Source: F23-B02 sp963613665 (lineage in GTDB: Bacteria; Bacillota; Clostridia; Oscillospirales; Oscillospiraceae). Taken from it: a stretch of DNA of 64,000 nucleotides. Location of the stretch: positions 1 to 64,000 of the forward strand of contig CAVEAL010000001.1 of NCBI GenBank assembly GCA_963613665.1. Reading direction: 5' to 3'. A program made the position numbers and the translations under genes. This document shows positions 24,968 through 35,454 of the stretch, in pieces (the first letter of the stretch is position 1; the number at the start of each line of letters is the position of its first letter). Below the pieces are notes generated by a model. It was not told the origin of the DNA, did not search any database, and worked only from the letters and a program-made list of their open reading frames with translations.

Positions 24968-24995
24968 GGGCACGGCCTCAGTGCGCCTCCAAAAG
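24968..24995 (-). repeat. 88-bp-family unit start at the PAP2 3' end (locus 9)
   Basis: On the minus strand CTTTTGGAGGCGCACTGAGG, a short unit start only, containing the PAP2 stop codon. Confidence 0.65.
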
Positions 24996-25637
24996 GACTT
25001 CGGCGTTGTGATAGCACAGATAGTGGCCGAGCAGGCACAGCGGAACGGCTGCGAGCACGTCGAGCACGGAGTGCTGCTTCATGAACACGGTCGAGGCGCA
25101 GATCAGCAGCGCCGTAACGCATACGGCAAACTTGAAGCCCGGCTTTTGCAGTCTGCGGCAGTCGAGCAGGCCGAGCATCGCAGCCACCGAGCCGAGGACG
25201 TGTATCGACGGGCACACGTTCGTGTTCGTGTCGAATTCGTAAAACCATGCGATGAAGCGCGTGAGCGCGTTGTCGCGCGGAAAGACCTCCGGCCGCAGCT
25301 CCTGACAGGTCGGGAACAGCAGGTAGATGACCATCGTGATCGTGTAGGTGCAGATTATGAAGCGCATCATTTTCCTGAACGCCGGAACGTCGCAGAAGAA
25401 GGTGTACACCAGTGCGCCTATCAGGTACACGAACCAGAACAGGTATGGGATCAGGAACCACTCGCAGAACGGTATCGCATCGTCGAGTGCGCAGTGCATG
25501 ACATGGTATGAGCCGACCTTGTAAAAGCGCTCGACAAACGAGAACGCCGCGCCGAACATCGGCCAGAATATCAGCAGCTTTACATGCCGAAATTCATCCG
25601 TATTTATTTTGCTTAATCTGAAATCTCTGTAATCCAT
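24978..25637 (-). CDS. PAP2-superfamily membrane phosphatase
   Basis: A 219-residue membrane protein with about five to six helices. It carries the catalytic motifs of the PAP2/inositol-phosphoceramide-synthase-like branch: CPSIHVLGS (PSxH) and KQHSVLDVLAAVP (second His and Asp). The first motif is weakly represented around FPTCQELRP. Expected activity is on lipid phosphates such as undecaprenyl-PP or phosphatidate. No clear RBS precedes the ATG; the upstream region is mostly repeat. The last codons (Leu-Glu-Ala-His-stop) come from a repeat unit. Confidence 0.78.
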   Translation of the reverse strand: MDYRDFRLSKINTDEFRHVKLLIFWPMFGAAFSFVERFYKVGSYHVMHCALDDAIPFCEWFLIPYLFWFVYLIGALVYTFFCDVPAFRKMMRFIICTYTITMVIYLLFPTCQELRPEVFPRDNALTRFIAWFYEFDTNTNVCPSIHVLGSVAAMLGLLDCRRLQKPGFKFAVCVTALLICASTVFMKQHSVLDVLAAVPLCLLGHYLCYHNAEVLLEAH

Positions 25638-25654
25638 CTTTTTGACACAGCTTT

Positions 25655-25815
25655 CGTTTTTTGCGGCAGCTTCCGGCCGGGCAGCCGCAGTCTCCGTATA
25701 AGCACAGTCTCAATGCGCCTCAAAAAAAGGCAAAACGCTGTAGGTTTCTCCACTGTTCCGATACCGGGCAGCCGCAGTCTCCGTATAGGTACAGACCTAA
25801 TGCGCCTTTAAAAAA
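25655..25815 (-). repeat. Two inverted 88-bp-family units (locus 10)
   Basis: Two minus-strand units end at about 25730 (TCAATGCGCCTCAAAAAAA) and 25812 (CTAATGCGCCTTTAAAAAA). They fill the gap between the diacylglycerol-kinase and PAP2 genes. The TTTTTTAAAGGCGC edge supplies the kinase stop. Confidence 0.75.
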
Positions 25816-26695
25816 CAAGGCTTATTGCCTGCGGACAGTTTTCAAAGGATATCTCGCTGTGCGCGCCGCCGTTTTCGCCGTCGAAGGTCCATGTCTCCGG
25901 CTCGTCAAAGACGAAGCGGGCGCGGCGGGTGTGCTTAATGATTATGTACTCGCTGTTCAGGTCATGACTGAGCACCTTTGCCGCCAGAGCCGCAAGCGCG
26001 GCGGCGTTCGGGAGCTTTTTGACCAGCACGAGCTCGTGCAGTCCGTCGCCGAGACCGATCTCTTCGCGCGGCAGGTCGATGAAACCGGCCACGGAGTAGG
26101 AGTTTGACATGCTGCCGTAGAGGTACTCTCCGTCAAGCACGCCGCCGTCGTACTCGACCGTGACGCGTCGGCTTTTGAGCGTTGAGAGGCTCTTCATCGC
26201 GCCGAGCAGATACGCCGCCTCGCCGAGCTGCTTTTTTATCTCCTGCGGCGTTGCGTAGCTGACCTCGGTAAACGCACCGAAGGCCGCAACGTAGTTGAAA
26301 TAGCCGCCGTCGCGCCGCCCCTCGTCGAAATCGTGGGGCCTGCCGTCGATGAAGCGCTGCGCACCGGCGAGGATGTCGTTTTTCGGCAGGCCGATCGTCC
26401 GTGCCACATCGTTGGCCGTGCCGATCGGGATATACCCCACCTGCGGCCTCTTGTCCAGCGGCATGAGACCGGCTATCGCCTCGGCGAGCGTACCGTCGCC
26501 GCCCAGAACGAGCAGGCGCGGAAACGCTCCGGCGTACTGCGCCGCAAGCTCGGTCGCGTGCCCGCGGCTCTCGGTGAAATACACCGTCACGGCATAGCCC
26601 GCGTCGGACAGCATTTTCAGCGCGTCCGGCAGGCTCCGCCTGAAGCCGCCCTTTCCCGCCGCCGGATTTATTATCATCATAAGCGGAGTTTTCAT
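25808..26695 (-). CDS. Diacylglycerol/lipid kinase family protein (DagK/YegS-like)
   Basis: A 295-residue soluble lipid kinase. MMIINPAAGKGG is the N-terminal nucleotide loop, VLGGDGTLAEA the GGDGT motif, and IPIGTANDVARTIGLP the following conserved block. Probable role: phosphorylation of diacylglycerol or a related lipid, matching the PAP2 phosphatase gene downstream. It has a TTGAAA-17-TATAAT promoter. The terminal Val-Phe-stop codons lie at a repeat edge. Confidence 0.88.
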   Translation of the reverse strand: MKTPLMMIINPAAGKGGFRRSLPDALKMLSDAGYAVTVYFTESRGHATELAAQYAGAFPRLLVLGGDGTLAEAIAGLMPLDKRPQVGYIPIGTANDVARTIGLPKNDILAGAQRFIDGRPHDFDEGRRDGGYFNYVAAFGAFTEVSYATPQEIKKQLGEAAYLLGAMKSLSTLKSRRVTVEYDGGVLDGEYLYGSMSNSYSVAGFIDLPREEIGLGDGLHELVLVKKLPNAAALAALAAKVLSHDLNSEYIIIKHTRRARFVFDEPETWTFDGENGGAHSEISFENCPQAISLVF

Positions 26696-26726
26696 TCAAT
26701 TCAACACCCTTAATGTTAATTATTTA

Positions 26727-26755
26727 ATTATAGCACAAAGCACAACGGATTTCAA
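26727..26755 (-). promoter_or_regulatory. Sigma-A promoter of the lipid kinase gene
   Basis: Minus strand TTGAAA (26755-26750), 17-bp spacer, TATAAT (26732-26727). Confidence 0.75.
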
Positions 26756-26781
26756 ACGGATTTCAACTTACACCTTATTGC

Positions 26782-26810
26782 TTGAAATAATACTCAGTGT
26801 ATGATAATGT
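26782..26810 (+). promoter_or_regulatory. Probable promoter of the YhhN-family gene
   Basis: TTGAAA (26782-26787), 17-bp spacer, TAATGT (26805-26810), about 30 nt before the ATG. Confidence 0.45.
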
Positions 26811-26841
26811 AATAGTAATTGCGCACTATGGGAGTTGTTTG

Positions 26842-27495
26842 ATGAATTATGTTTTTCTTGCGGCGTTTGCCGCGTTTTCGGCTGTGCATCTGTATGCAAG
26901 CCGGCGCTGCGACAAGCCGCTGCGCGCGGTGACGAAGGTATTTCTGCTGCCGATGCTGCTGGGCTGGTATATTACGACGGCTCAGGAGCCGCAGGAGATC
27001 GTGATCGCGGCAGTGGCGGCCGGCTGGCTCGGCGATGTGCTGCTGATGTTCGGAACCGTGGGCTTTGCCGTCGGCGGCGCGAGCTTTTTCCTTTCGCACC
27101 TGTGCTTCGCGGCGGCCTACTGCGCGCATGTCGACTTTGCGCTTGTGCCGGTTTGGGTGATCGTGCTCGCAGCGCTCGTGTACGCCGCAGCGGTGGCGCT
27201 CGTGTTCCGCGGGCTTGCCGGTCACGTCAGCCCGCGCTCGCTCTACGGCGGCATGGTGGGATATCTCGTCGTCAACGGAGCGATGAACTGCTTTGCTCTG
27301 TTTCAGCTCGTGACGGTACCCTGCCTTGCAACGGCAGTCATGTACGCCGGTGCGCTTTGCTTTTTCGTGTCCGACTCCATACTGTTTTATGTCCGCTTCC
27401 GCAGGGGCTCGCCATTCAAAACGCATTTCGGCGTTATGCTGACCTACCTTCTGGCCGAGTTCCTCATCGTCTCCGGCTTCCTTCTTTTTCAGTGA
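26842..27495 (+). CDS. YhhN-family (lysoplasmalogenase-like) membrane protein
   Basis: A 217-residue protein with about eight hydrophobic helices and the YhhN/TMEM86 pattern (KPLRAVTKVFLLPMLLGWY, WLGDVLLMFG, GGASFFLSHLCFAAAY, FFVSDSILF). Family members hydrolyse the vinyl-ether bond of lysoplasmalogens, and plasmalogens do occur in anaerobic Clostridia. ATG at 26842 with GGGAG upstream; an in-frame ATG at 26797 lies inside the promoter. The final Gln-stop sits at the edge of a repeat array. Confidence 0.8.
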   Translation: MNYVFLAAFAAFSAVHLYASRRCDKPLRAVTKVFLLPMLLGWYITTAQEPQEIVIAAVAAGWLGDVLLMFGTVGFAVGGASFFLSHLCFAAAYCAHVDFALVPVWVIVLAALVYAAAVALVFRGLAGHVSPRSLYGGMVGYLVVNGAMNCFALFQLVTVPCLATAVMYAGALCFFVSDSILFYVRFRRGSPFKTHFGVMLTYLLAEFLIVSGFLLFQ

Positions 27496-28060
27496 CGCAT
27501 TTTTGGAGGCGCATTGAGGCTGTACCTATACGCTTTTTGCGGGTGCCCGGTATCGAAACAATGGAGGAAATAAAAACGTTTCGCGCATTTTTAGCGGCGC
27601 ACGGACATTGTACTTATACGTTTATTGCGTCAGCCCGGTATCGGGACACTGGAGGAAATAAAAACGTTTCGCGCATTTTCAGAGACGCATTAACTCCCTG
27701 CCTATACGGATATTGCGTCAGCCCGGTATCGAAACGACGGAGGAAATAAAAACGTTTCGCGCTTTTTTTGAGGCGATTTGAAACCGTTCCTATACGTTTA
27801 TTGCGGGTGCCCGGTATCGGGACAACGGCATAAACTACGGCGTTTCGCGTAATGCAAGTACACAGTAATGTTAAGCATCTTGCCTTACTCTGTCATGGTT
27901 TTCACCGCAGCTTCCGGTCGGGACACCTCAAAAACCGTATCGGTACTGCGCAGCAACGCCTCCAAAAAGCCTTCCTCTGTCACGGTTTCCTGAGCAGCTT
28001 CCGGTCGGGACGCCGCAAAAACCGTATCCGCAGCTGTCTCAATGCGCCACCGAAAAATCG
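27490..28060. repeat. Four-unit tandem array of 88-bp repeats plus two inverted arms (locus 11)
   Basis: Forward units recur at exactly 88 bp (GGCGC-type cores at 27508, 27596, 27684, 27772). The AATGTTAAGCATC middle follows, then two inverted arms of about 86 bp ending GCCTCCAAAAAG and GCGCCACCGAAAAA. The right edge supplies the rsmI stop. It is the largest locus in the window and fills the whole space between converging genes. Confidence 0.9.
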
Positions 28061-28866
28061 TAGAGGTCTTTGGAGGAGAGCCCGGTCTCGGCGGCGGCCT
28101 TTTTGCAGGCTGCCCTGCGCGGCAGCCCCTCGGCGCGGTAGCGTTCGACGAGCTCGAGCGCATCGTTGAGCGTGAGTGTGAGCTCCTGCTCCGGCGCACC
28201 TGCGATCACCAGCACGAACTCGCCCTTGGGCGGCGCCGCGGTGAAGTACTCGAGCGCCTCGCCGAGCGTGGTGCGTATCGTCTGCTCGTGGATCTTCGTC
28301 AGCTCGCGGCACAGTGCGATGCGCCGGTCGGCGCCGAAGGTGTTTTTCATGTCCTCGAGCGTGCGCAGGAGCTTGTGCGGTGCCTCGTAAAATATCATGG
28401 TGCGCTTTTCGCCGCGCAGGCTCTCAAGATGCTCGCGGCGGCTTTTGTTCGAGGTGGACAGAAAGCCCTCGAAGCAGAACCTGCCCGACGGCAGCGCCGA
28501 CAGCGCGACCGCCGACACAAGCGCGGCGGGGCCGGGCACGACAAGCACCTCGACGCCGTTTTCCGCGCACATGCGCACGAGCTCCTCGCCGGGGTCGGAT
28601 ATCGCGGGCATACCGGCATCGGTCACGAGCGCGCAGTTTTCGCCTGCGAGTATGCGCTCGAGTATCTTCGCGCCGGAGGCGTACTTGTTGTGCTCAAAAT
28701 AGCTCACGAGCGGCCGGCGGATGTCAAAGTGATTCAAAAGCTTCATCGTCACGCGCGTGTCCTCTGCGGCGATGAAGTCCGCATCGCGCAGCGCCTGTGC
28801 TCCGCGCGGCGAAAGGTCGCCGAGGTTGCCGATAGGTGTCCCCACCAGATACAATTTACCGCTCAT
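28039..28866 (-). CDS. rsmI: 16S rRNA (cytidine1402-2'-O)-methyltransferase RsmI
   Basis: A 275-residue tetrapyrrole-methylase-fold protein, normal for RsmI. Landmarks are LYLVGTPIGNLGDLSPR at the start, AAEDTRVT, VTDAGMPAISDPG and FYEAPHKLLRTLED. It methylates C1402 of 16S rRNA in the decoding centre. It overlaps the upstream methyltransferase gene by 11 nt; RBS GGAGG. The last residues Phe-Ser-Val-Ala-His come from a repeat unit (CGGTGGCGCATTGA). Confidence 0.95.
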   Translation of the reverse strand: MSGKLYLVGTPIGNLGDLSPRGAQALRDADFIAAEDTRVTMKLLNHFDIRRPLVSYFEHNKYASGAKILERILAGENCALVTDAGMPAISDPGEELVRMCAENGVEVLVVPGPAALVSAVALSALPSGRFCFEGFLSTSNKSRREHLESLRGEKRTMIFYEAPHKLLRTLEDMKNTFGADRRIALCRELTKIHEQTIRTTLGEALEYFTAAPPKGEFVLVIAGAPEQELTLTLNDALELVERYRAEGLPRRAACKKAAAETGLSSKDLYDFSVAH

Positions 28867-29575
28867 GCGAGTCCTCCCTGTGATAGATACGTTTTATCTC
28901 GGCGCTCTCGCGCCCGTCGTCGCCGCAGATGAACAGCGGCGGCATTATTTTCAAGCCCGCAGCCGCGCCGCGCCGCGCTTCGACGAGCACAAGCGACGGC
29001 TCCTTCCGCGCCGAGTGCGACACCGTGCGCAGGCGCTTTGCCTCAAATCCCGTTTCGCGCAGCAGGCAGAACACGTCCGCAAGGCGCTCGGCTCTGTGCA
29101 CGAGGCAGAACGCGCCGCCCGTACGGCACAGGTACGAGGCCGCGCGGCAGACATCCTCAAGCGAGCACAGCTTTTCGCCGCGCGCGGCGGCCTTGTCCGC
29201 ATCCGGGCTCTGTTTGCCGCTCCCTTCGGCGAAGTAAGGCGGGTTTGAAACGACAAGGTCAAACTGCCCGGTCCGGAACAGCTCGCGGCAGCGGCGGATA
29301 TCGCCGGTCACGATGCCGCAGCGCTCCTCCATCGCGTTTGCCGCCATGTTCTCCCGCGCAACGCAGGCAGCCCCGGGATTTATCTCCAGCCCCGTCATGT
29401 GCAGCGCCGCGCTTTTTGTCAGCAGCAGCAGCGGCAGTATCCCCGAGCCGCAGCCGAGGTCGATGCCGCGTCTGCGCGCGCCGATATCGACAAAGTCCGC
29501 AAGCAGCACGGAGTCCGTGCCCAGCCGGAAATGCTCCGACTGTTCAAACTGCGGTCCGTTTTTCCATAGCTCCAT
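28856..29575 (-). CDS. tRNA1(Val) adenine-N6 methyltransferase-like (TrmN6/YfiC family)
   Basis: A 239-residue class I SAM methyltransferase. FRLGTDSVLLADF and DLGCGSGILPLLL (SAM loop) are followed by VVSNPPYFAEGSG (catalytic NPPY). Such genes sit next to rsmI in many Firmicutes and modify A37 of tRNA1(Val). No RBS lies immediately before the ATG; GGAGAGG is 20-27 nt upstream, because repeat sequence abuts the start codon. Confidence 0.87.
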   Translation of the reverse strand: MELWKNGPQFEQSEHFRLGTDSVLLADFVDIGARRRGIDLGCGSGILPLLLLTKSAALHMTGLEINPGAACVARENMAANAMEERCGIVTGDIRRCRELFRTGQFDLVVSNPPYFAEGSGKQSPDADKAAARGEKLCSLEDVCRAASYLCRTGGAFCLVHRAERLADVFCLLRETGFEAKRLRTVSHSARKEPSLVLVEARRGAAAGLKIMPPLFICGDDGRESAEIKRIYHREDSHER

Positions 29576-29581
29576 TTTTTC

Positions 29582-29670
29582 AGCGGCGAATTAACGCCTC
29601 TCCTTTTTCAGCGCGCATTGACGCAGCCGCAGCCGCCGTATAGGTACAGCCTCAATGCGCCTTCGAATAT
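29582..29670 (-). repeat. 88-bp-family unit forming the 5' UTR of the methyltransferase pair (locus 12)
   Basis: On the minus strand GAAGGCGCATTGAGGCTG, then CCTATACGGCGG, then two short inverted ends (TCAATGCGCGCTGAAAAA and TTAATTCGCCGCTGAAAAA). It lies wholly between the promoter and the ATG. Confidence 0.7.
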
Positions 29671-29697
29671 TGTAGCAAATGTTGAGCTTTGCGTCAA
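29669..29697 (-). promoter_or_regulatory. Sigma-A promoter of the trmN6-like/rsmI pair
   Basis: Minus strand TTGACG (29697-29692), 17-bp spacer, TACAAT (29674-29669). Confidence 0.7.
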
Positions 29698-29702
29698 TGC
29701 GC

Positions 29703-29731
29703 TTGACGGCGCGGCGGGTTTTGAGTTAAAA
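29703..29731 (+). promoter_or_regulatory. Probable promoter of the 29773 gene
   Basis: TTGACG (29703-29708), 17-bp spacer, TTAAAA (29726-29731). The two -35 boxes of the divergent promoters are only 5 bp apart. Confidence 0.5.
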
Positions 29732-29772
29732 TCATATCAATCGCAAAATACGATAAAACGGAGGTCATAACA

Positions 29773-30405
29773 ATGAAAAAATGGCTCGTCATAGCACCGG
29801 CGGCGGCAGCGGCGGCGGCAGGCGCAGTGCTTGCGCTCAAGGGCAGATCCGGCGCGGCGAACAAGCCCGCGGCGGCAAAGGCCGCCGCAAAGCCGGCTGC
29901 CAAGTCCGGCGGCGGCAAAAACGCGGGATTTTCCATAAAGAACCCGCAGACCGGCGTTTACAGCTTTGCAAGCGGCTACAAGGACGCGAAGGAGATCGGC
30001 GTCAGCCTCACCTACGACGCGGATAAGCACGGCTTTGCCGTTGTCTCCGAGGGCTATATCACCGACTCCGGCGACTCGCACGTCGCAATACTGAACGCCG
30101 ACGACTTTGCCATCCAGATCGAGTACGCACCCTACTACCACGGCGAGGACTTCGCCGCGCTCGAGAAATCGGTCGAGGAAAACTACAAGAACTTCGGCAG
30201 AGTCAGCTTCAGGAACACAAGCGGCATATGCTTCACAAACGGCGGCAGCTACTGCATGGCCTTCCCCGCCGCCGGCTCTGCGGCCGACTATGTTCTTGCA
30301 ACGGTCGTGCTCATGGGCGACGACAACGAGGACGAGCGCGTAAAGCTCCGCTCGAACCCCGAGATGCTTGCGATCATGGACACCCTTGTCATCGACCAGC
30401 TCTGA
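29773..30405 (+). CDS. Membrane-anchored hypothetical protein
   Basis: A 210-residue protein with an Ala-rich N-terminal hydrophobic segment (about 5-22), a Lys/Ala/Pro linker (about 23-48) like those that span the wall, and a globular domain of about 150 residues with no recognised family. RBS GGAGG 10 nt before the ATG. Monocistronic, closed by the terminator at 30423-30459. Confidence 0.7.
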   Translation: MKKWLVIAPAAAAAAAGAVLALKGRSGAANKPAAAKAAAKPAAKSGGGKNAGFSIKNPQTGVYSFASGYKDAKEIGVSLTYDADKHGFAVVSEGYITDSGDSHVAILNADDFAIQIEYAPYYHGEDFAALEKSVEENYKNFGRVSFRNTSGICFTNGGSYCMAFPAAGSAADYVLATVVLMGDDNEDERVKLRSNPEMLAIMDTLVIDQL

Positions 30406-30422
30406 ATACGTTAAATGAACGG

Positions 30423-30459
30423 AAAAAACGCGGTATGGAAAAACCATACCGCGTTTTTT
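30423..30459. terminator. Bidirectional terminator
   Basis: A perfect 16-bp stem (30423-30438 with 30444-30459) with A and T runs. It serves the 29773 gene and the converging ferredoxin gene. Confidence 0.9.
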
Positions 30460-30475
30460 GTACCTCATGGGCAAC

Positions 30476-30643
30476 TCAGCCCTCGATAGCCTCTGCAGGG
30501 CACTGTGCTGCGCACGCACCGCACTCAAGGCACTTGTCGGGATCGATCTCATAGTGAAGATCGCCCATAGAGATAGCTTCGGCAGGGCACTGTGCTGCGC
30601 ATGCGCCGCAGGACAGGCACTCGTCGGTAATAACAAAAGCCAT
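30476..30643 (-). CDS. 2[4Fe-4S] ferredoxin
   Basis: A 55-residue clostridial-type ferredoxin, too short for most length cut-offs. It has two clusters of Cys-x2-Cys-x2-Cys-x3-Cys-Pro (about residues 9-19 and 38-48), each followed by AEAI, and an internal near-duplication. It is a low-potential electron carrier for anaerobic metabolism. RBS GGAGG is 7 nt before the ATG. Confidence 0.95.
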   Translation of the reverse strand: MAFVITDECLSCGACAAQCPAEAISMGDLHYEIDPDKCLECGACAAQCPAEAIEG

Positions 30644-30708
30644 AATGTAACCTCCATATATAGTTTGCTCAATAGGAAATCAGGTCTTTGCCTATGTCTT
30701 GCAAGTGC

Positions 30709-30736
30709 ATTGTAACACATAATCGAAAAAATGCAA
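30709..30736 (-). promoter_or_regulatory. Probable ferredoxin promoter
   Basis: Minus strand TTGCAT (30736-30731), 16-bp spacer, TACAAT (30714-30709). Confidence 0.5.
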
Positions 30737-30785
30737 ATGTAAAATTGCGTTTATAATATAATTTTTGCAAATTGGCAATAATCCC

Positions 30786-30838
30786 GTATACGACAGCATC
30801 GGCGCTGCCGATGTATTAATATGTATACAAGGGGGAAA
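30786..30838 (+). other. Hairpin in the clpC leader
   Basis: CATCGGC (30797-30803) pairs with GCCGATG (30807-30813), bracketed by two GTATAC hexamers (30786-30791, 30833-30838) that can pair with each other. It ends just before the GGGGG ribosome site. It may affect translation; no CtsR-type direct repeat is seen. Confidence 0.35.
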
Positions 30839-30843
30839 CGACC

Positions 30844-33117
<2,274 letters not shown>

Positions 33118-33157
33118 TACTATATAATAGTCTTCGTATTTTTATGGAGGCAAAACG

Positions 33158-33556
33158 ATGGATAAGCAGAAAATATTAAAGGAAGTAAACGCAATCTGCG
33201 AGTACAATAAGCATAATCATATCTACACTGTCGATATCGGCCCCGACTACTCCGTCGTCGAGGCGGAGCTGCGCCCGGAGTCGCTCAATCCGCTCGGCAT
33301 GGCGCACGGCGGCTTTGTATATTCGCTGTGCGACGTCGCTGCCGGCGTTGTCATAAACCAGAACGTGGGCCTGTCCGTCACGCTCAGCGGCAATGTTTAT
33401 TTCATGCGGCCGAGCAAGGGCACGAAGCTGCGCTGCGAGGGCAGGATCATAAAGCCCGGCCGCACAGTCAATGTCGTCGAGACCTGCGTCTATGACGACG
33501 AGGACCGGCTCACCGCAAAAGGAATGTTCGAGCTCTATATTCTGGAGGCGAAATAA
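33158..33556 (+). CDS. PaaI-type hotdog thioesterase
   Basis: A 132-residue hotdog-fold protein. LNPLGMAHGGFVYSLCDVAAG is the PaaI-type active-site region (HGG plus helix Asp), followed by the beta-sheet NVYFMRPSKGTKLRCEGRII. It likely hydrolyses acyl-CoA thioesters. The C-terminal Leu-Glu-Ala-Lys-stop is encoded by a repeat unit. Confidence 0.9.
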   Translation: MDKQKILKEVNAICEYNKHNHIYTVDIGPDYSVVEAELRPESLNPLGMAHGGFVYSLCDVAAGVVINQNVGLSVTLSGNVYFMRPSKGTKLRCEGRIIKPGRTVNVVETCVYDDEDRLTAKGMFELYILEAK

Positions 33557-33775
33557 GGCTGTGCCTATACGGTGATTGCGGGTACCCCACGCCTTCCCCT
33601 TGAGGGGAAGCCAAGGACGCACTCGCGGGAGGCGAAACGCCGTAGTTTTCTCCATTGTCCCGATACCGGGCTGACACAGCGACTTGTAAGTGCAATGTCC
33701 GTGCGCCACCGAAAAAACCGGGCTGACGCAATATGCGTATCCGCAGGTGCGTCAATTCGCCGCTGAAACTAACCG
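33540..33775. repeat. 88-bp-family element between converging genes (locus 13)
   Basis: A forward unit (GGAGGCGAAATAAGGCTG, containing the thioesterase stop) is interrupted by CCTTCCCCTTGAGGGGAAG. Two inverted arms follow (one ending GTGCGCCACCGAAAAAA, one ending GTCAATTCGCCGCTGAAA, which touches the transporter stop). Confidence 0.8.
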
Positions 33776-35109
33776 ATGCCGCCGAGCGCGGCGCCGGCGA
33801 TGAGGGCTCCGAGGGCCGAGGCGCAGTAGACGTACTTGCCCAGAGGGTAGAACCATTTGCCGATGGGTCTGCGCGCGCCGAGGTTCACGGCCTCGAGCGC
33901 AAACTTCTTGCCGCCTATCCAGAAGAACATGACCGCAGCGAGCAGCGCTCCGAGCGGACAGATATAAATCGAAACGACATCCATCCACTGCGAGACGATC
34001 GCCTGAATACACAGCGCGGCGGCGCAGCCGAGGACGTGAATGACCGCCGTGGCCGGTACGCGCTTCAGATCGAACTTCTCCTGCAAAAAAGCAACCGGCG
34101 CCTCATAGAGATTTATTATCGAGGTCAGCCCCGCGAAGGTGACGCAGACGAAAAACGCCATGCCGACTATGCGGCCGCCCGCCATACCGTTTATGACGTG
34201 CACAAGGTAGATGAACATGAGTCCCGGTCCGCCGGAATCAAGCCGTGCACCGCCCGCCGCCATGGCCGGGATTATAACGAAGGCAGCCAGCAGCGCTGCG
34301 AGCGTGTCAAAAATTGCGACATTGCGCGCCGAGGACGGGATGCACTCGCTGCGGCTGAGATACGAGCCGTAGATGACGCTGCCGTTTCCGGCCACCGACA
34401 GCGAGAAGAAGGCCTGACCGAAGGCGTAGATCCAGAGCTTCGGCTCTTTGAGACCCGCGGGGTTTATCGTTAGGATGTACCTGTATCCCTCGCCGGAGCC
34501 CGCGAGCGTGAACACGTACACGCCCAGCGCGGCAAACAGCACGAACAGTATCGGCATCATGAGCTTGTTGGCCTTTTCTATGCCGTCGGCGATGCCGAAG
34601 GACATGATCGCAAAGCTCACCGCGATGGCGATGACGATCCAGACGTTTGCGCCCCACGCGCTTGCCGTCGCGCCGAAGGTACCGGCTATGACGTCCATGT
34701 TCTGACCCATTCCGAACAGCTTCCCGGAGAAGGCCATGAAGGTGTATTTGAATATCCAGCCCATGACGCAGGTGTAGCCTATGGCCAGCGCCAGCGAGCC
34801 GAGGATGGGGATGTATCCGATGCGCTCGCCTATCTTGCGATTTCCGTATCTGAGCTCGGTGCATTTGCCGAACGAGCCCATGGGTCCCGCACCGCCGGCT
34901 CTGCCGAGGGCAAACTCCTCGATAACGCCGGTGGAGGCGATAAGTACGACGAAAATGAAATACGGAATCAGGAAGGTAAGCCCGCCCCAGCTCGAGACGA
35001 GCGTTGGGAAGCGCCAGATGTTTCCCATTCCGACGGCCGAGCCTATACAGGCGATTATAAATCCGCTGCGGCTTCTGAAGCCGTCGCGCCGGTGTTCGTT
35101 GTTTTCCAT
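33769..35109 (-). CDS. Sodium-dependent transporter (NSS/SNF family)
   Basis: A 446-residue transporter with about 11-12 helices. The TM1 signature IGSAVGMGNIWRFP forms part of the Na+ and substrate sites; the rest matches bacterial LeuT/MhsT relatives (SVAGNGSVIYGSYL, GLTSIINLYEAP). Expected role: Na+-coupled amino acid uptake. Monocistronic with its own promoter. The stop is 3 nt from a repeat end. Confidence 0.93.
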   Translation of the reverse strand: MENNEHRRDGFRSRSGFIIACIGSAVGMGNIWRFPTLVSSWGGLTFLIPYFIFVVLIASTGVIEEFALGRAGGAGPMGSFGKCTELRYGNRKIGERIGYIPILGSLALAIGYTCVMGWIFKYTFMAFSGKLFGMGQNMDVIAGTFGATASAWGANVWIVIAIAVSFAIMSFGIADGIEKANKLMMPILFVLFAALGVYVFTLAGSGEGYRYILTINPAGLKEPKLWIYAFGQAFFSLSVAGNGSVIYGSYLSRSECIPSSARNVAIFDTLAALLAAFVIIPAMAAGGARLDSGGPGLMFIYLVHVINGMAGGRIVGMAFFVCVTFAGLTSIINLYEAPVAFLQEKFDLKRVPATAVIHVLGCAAALCIQAIVSQWMDVVSIYICPLGALLAAVMFFWIGGKKFALEAVNLGARRPIGKWFYPLGKYVYCASALGALIAGAALGGIG

Positions 35110-35145
35110 TGTTCTAACCTTTCACTCTCTGTTTTGACGAAATTA

Positions 35146-35174
35146 ACTATACATTGTAAGCAGCCTAAAGTCAA
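35146..35174 (-). promoter_or_regulatory. Sigma-A promoter of the NSS transporter
   Basis: Minus strand TTGACT (35174-35169), 17-bp spacer, TATAGT (35151-35146). Confidence 0.65.
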
Positions 35175-35244
35175 GAAAAGCAGCGGCCGGCCGAGATAAG
35201 AAACACACGGTTCTGAGCGGCTCTTTTTCGCCCATACGGCATAA

Positions 35245-35281
35245 AAAATCTCGGTAATACGCAAAGTATTGCCGAGATTTT
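35245..35281 (-). terminator. Terminator at the end of the kinase-aldolase operon
   Basis: A 16-bp stem (35245-35260 with 35266-35281, one G-U pair) and six T on the minus strand. Confidence 0.8.
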
Positions 35282-35454
35282 GTTATTTTGCCTTGACGAA
35301 AAATCCCTCGCTCAAAGCTGCGGGCAGCTGAAATGACTCGGCAGGCGCAGGGTCAAGATGCCGCAGCGACGGCATTCGCGCCCGCCGGGCCCTTTCAGGC
35401 GTACGTTTTCTTGTCTCAACCGGCCTGAACGCGGCGGACAGGATCCGGTTATGC
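35282..35454 (-). other. Transcribed spacer with no confident gene
   Basis: This stretch lies between the ARH-like stop and the operon terminator. Two short minus-strand frames cross it; one ends with a CxxC...C pattern like a decayed zinc ribbon. Neither has a ribosome site or a recognisable family, so I call no gene. Confidence 0.4.

Noticed and set aside
27500..28050. Possible CRISPR array
   Set aside because: The repeats are 88 bp, directly adjacent without spacers, diverged from each other and partly inverted; no cas gene is present.
30740..30843. CtsR operator before clpC
   Set aside because: No tandem AGGTCAAA-type heptads are visible.
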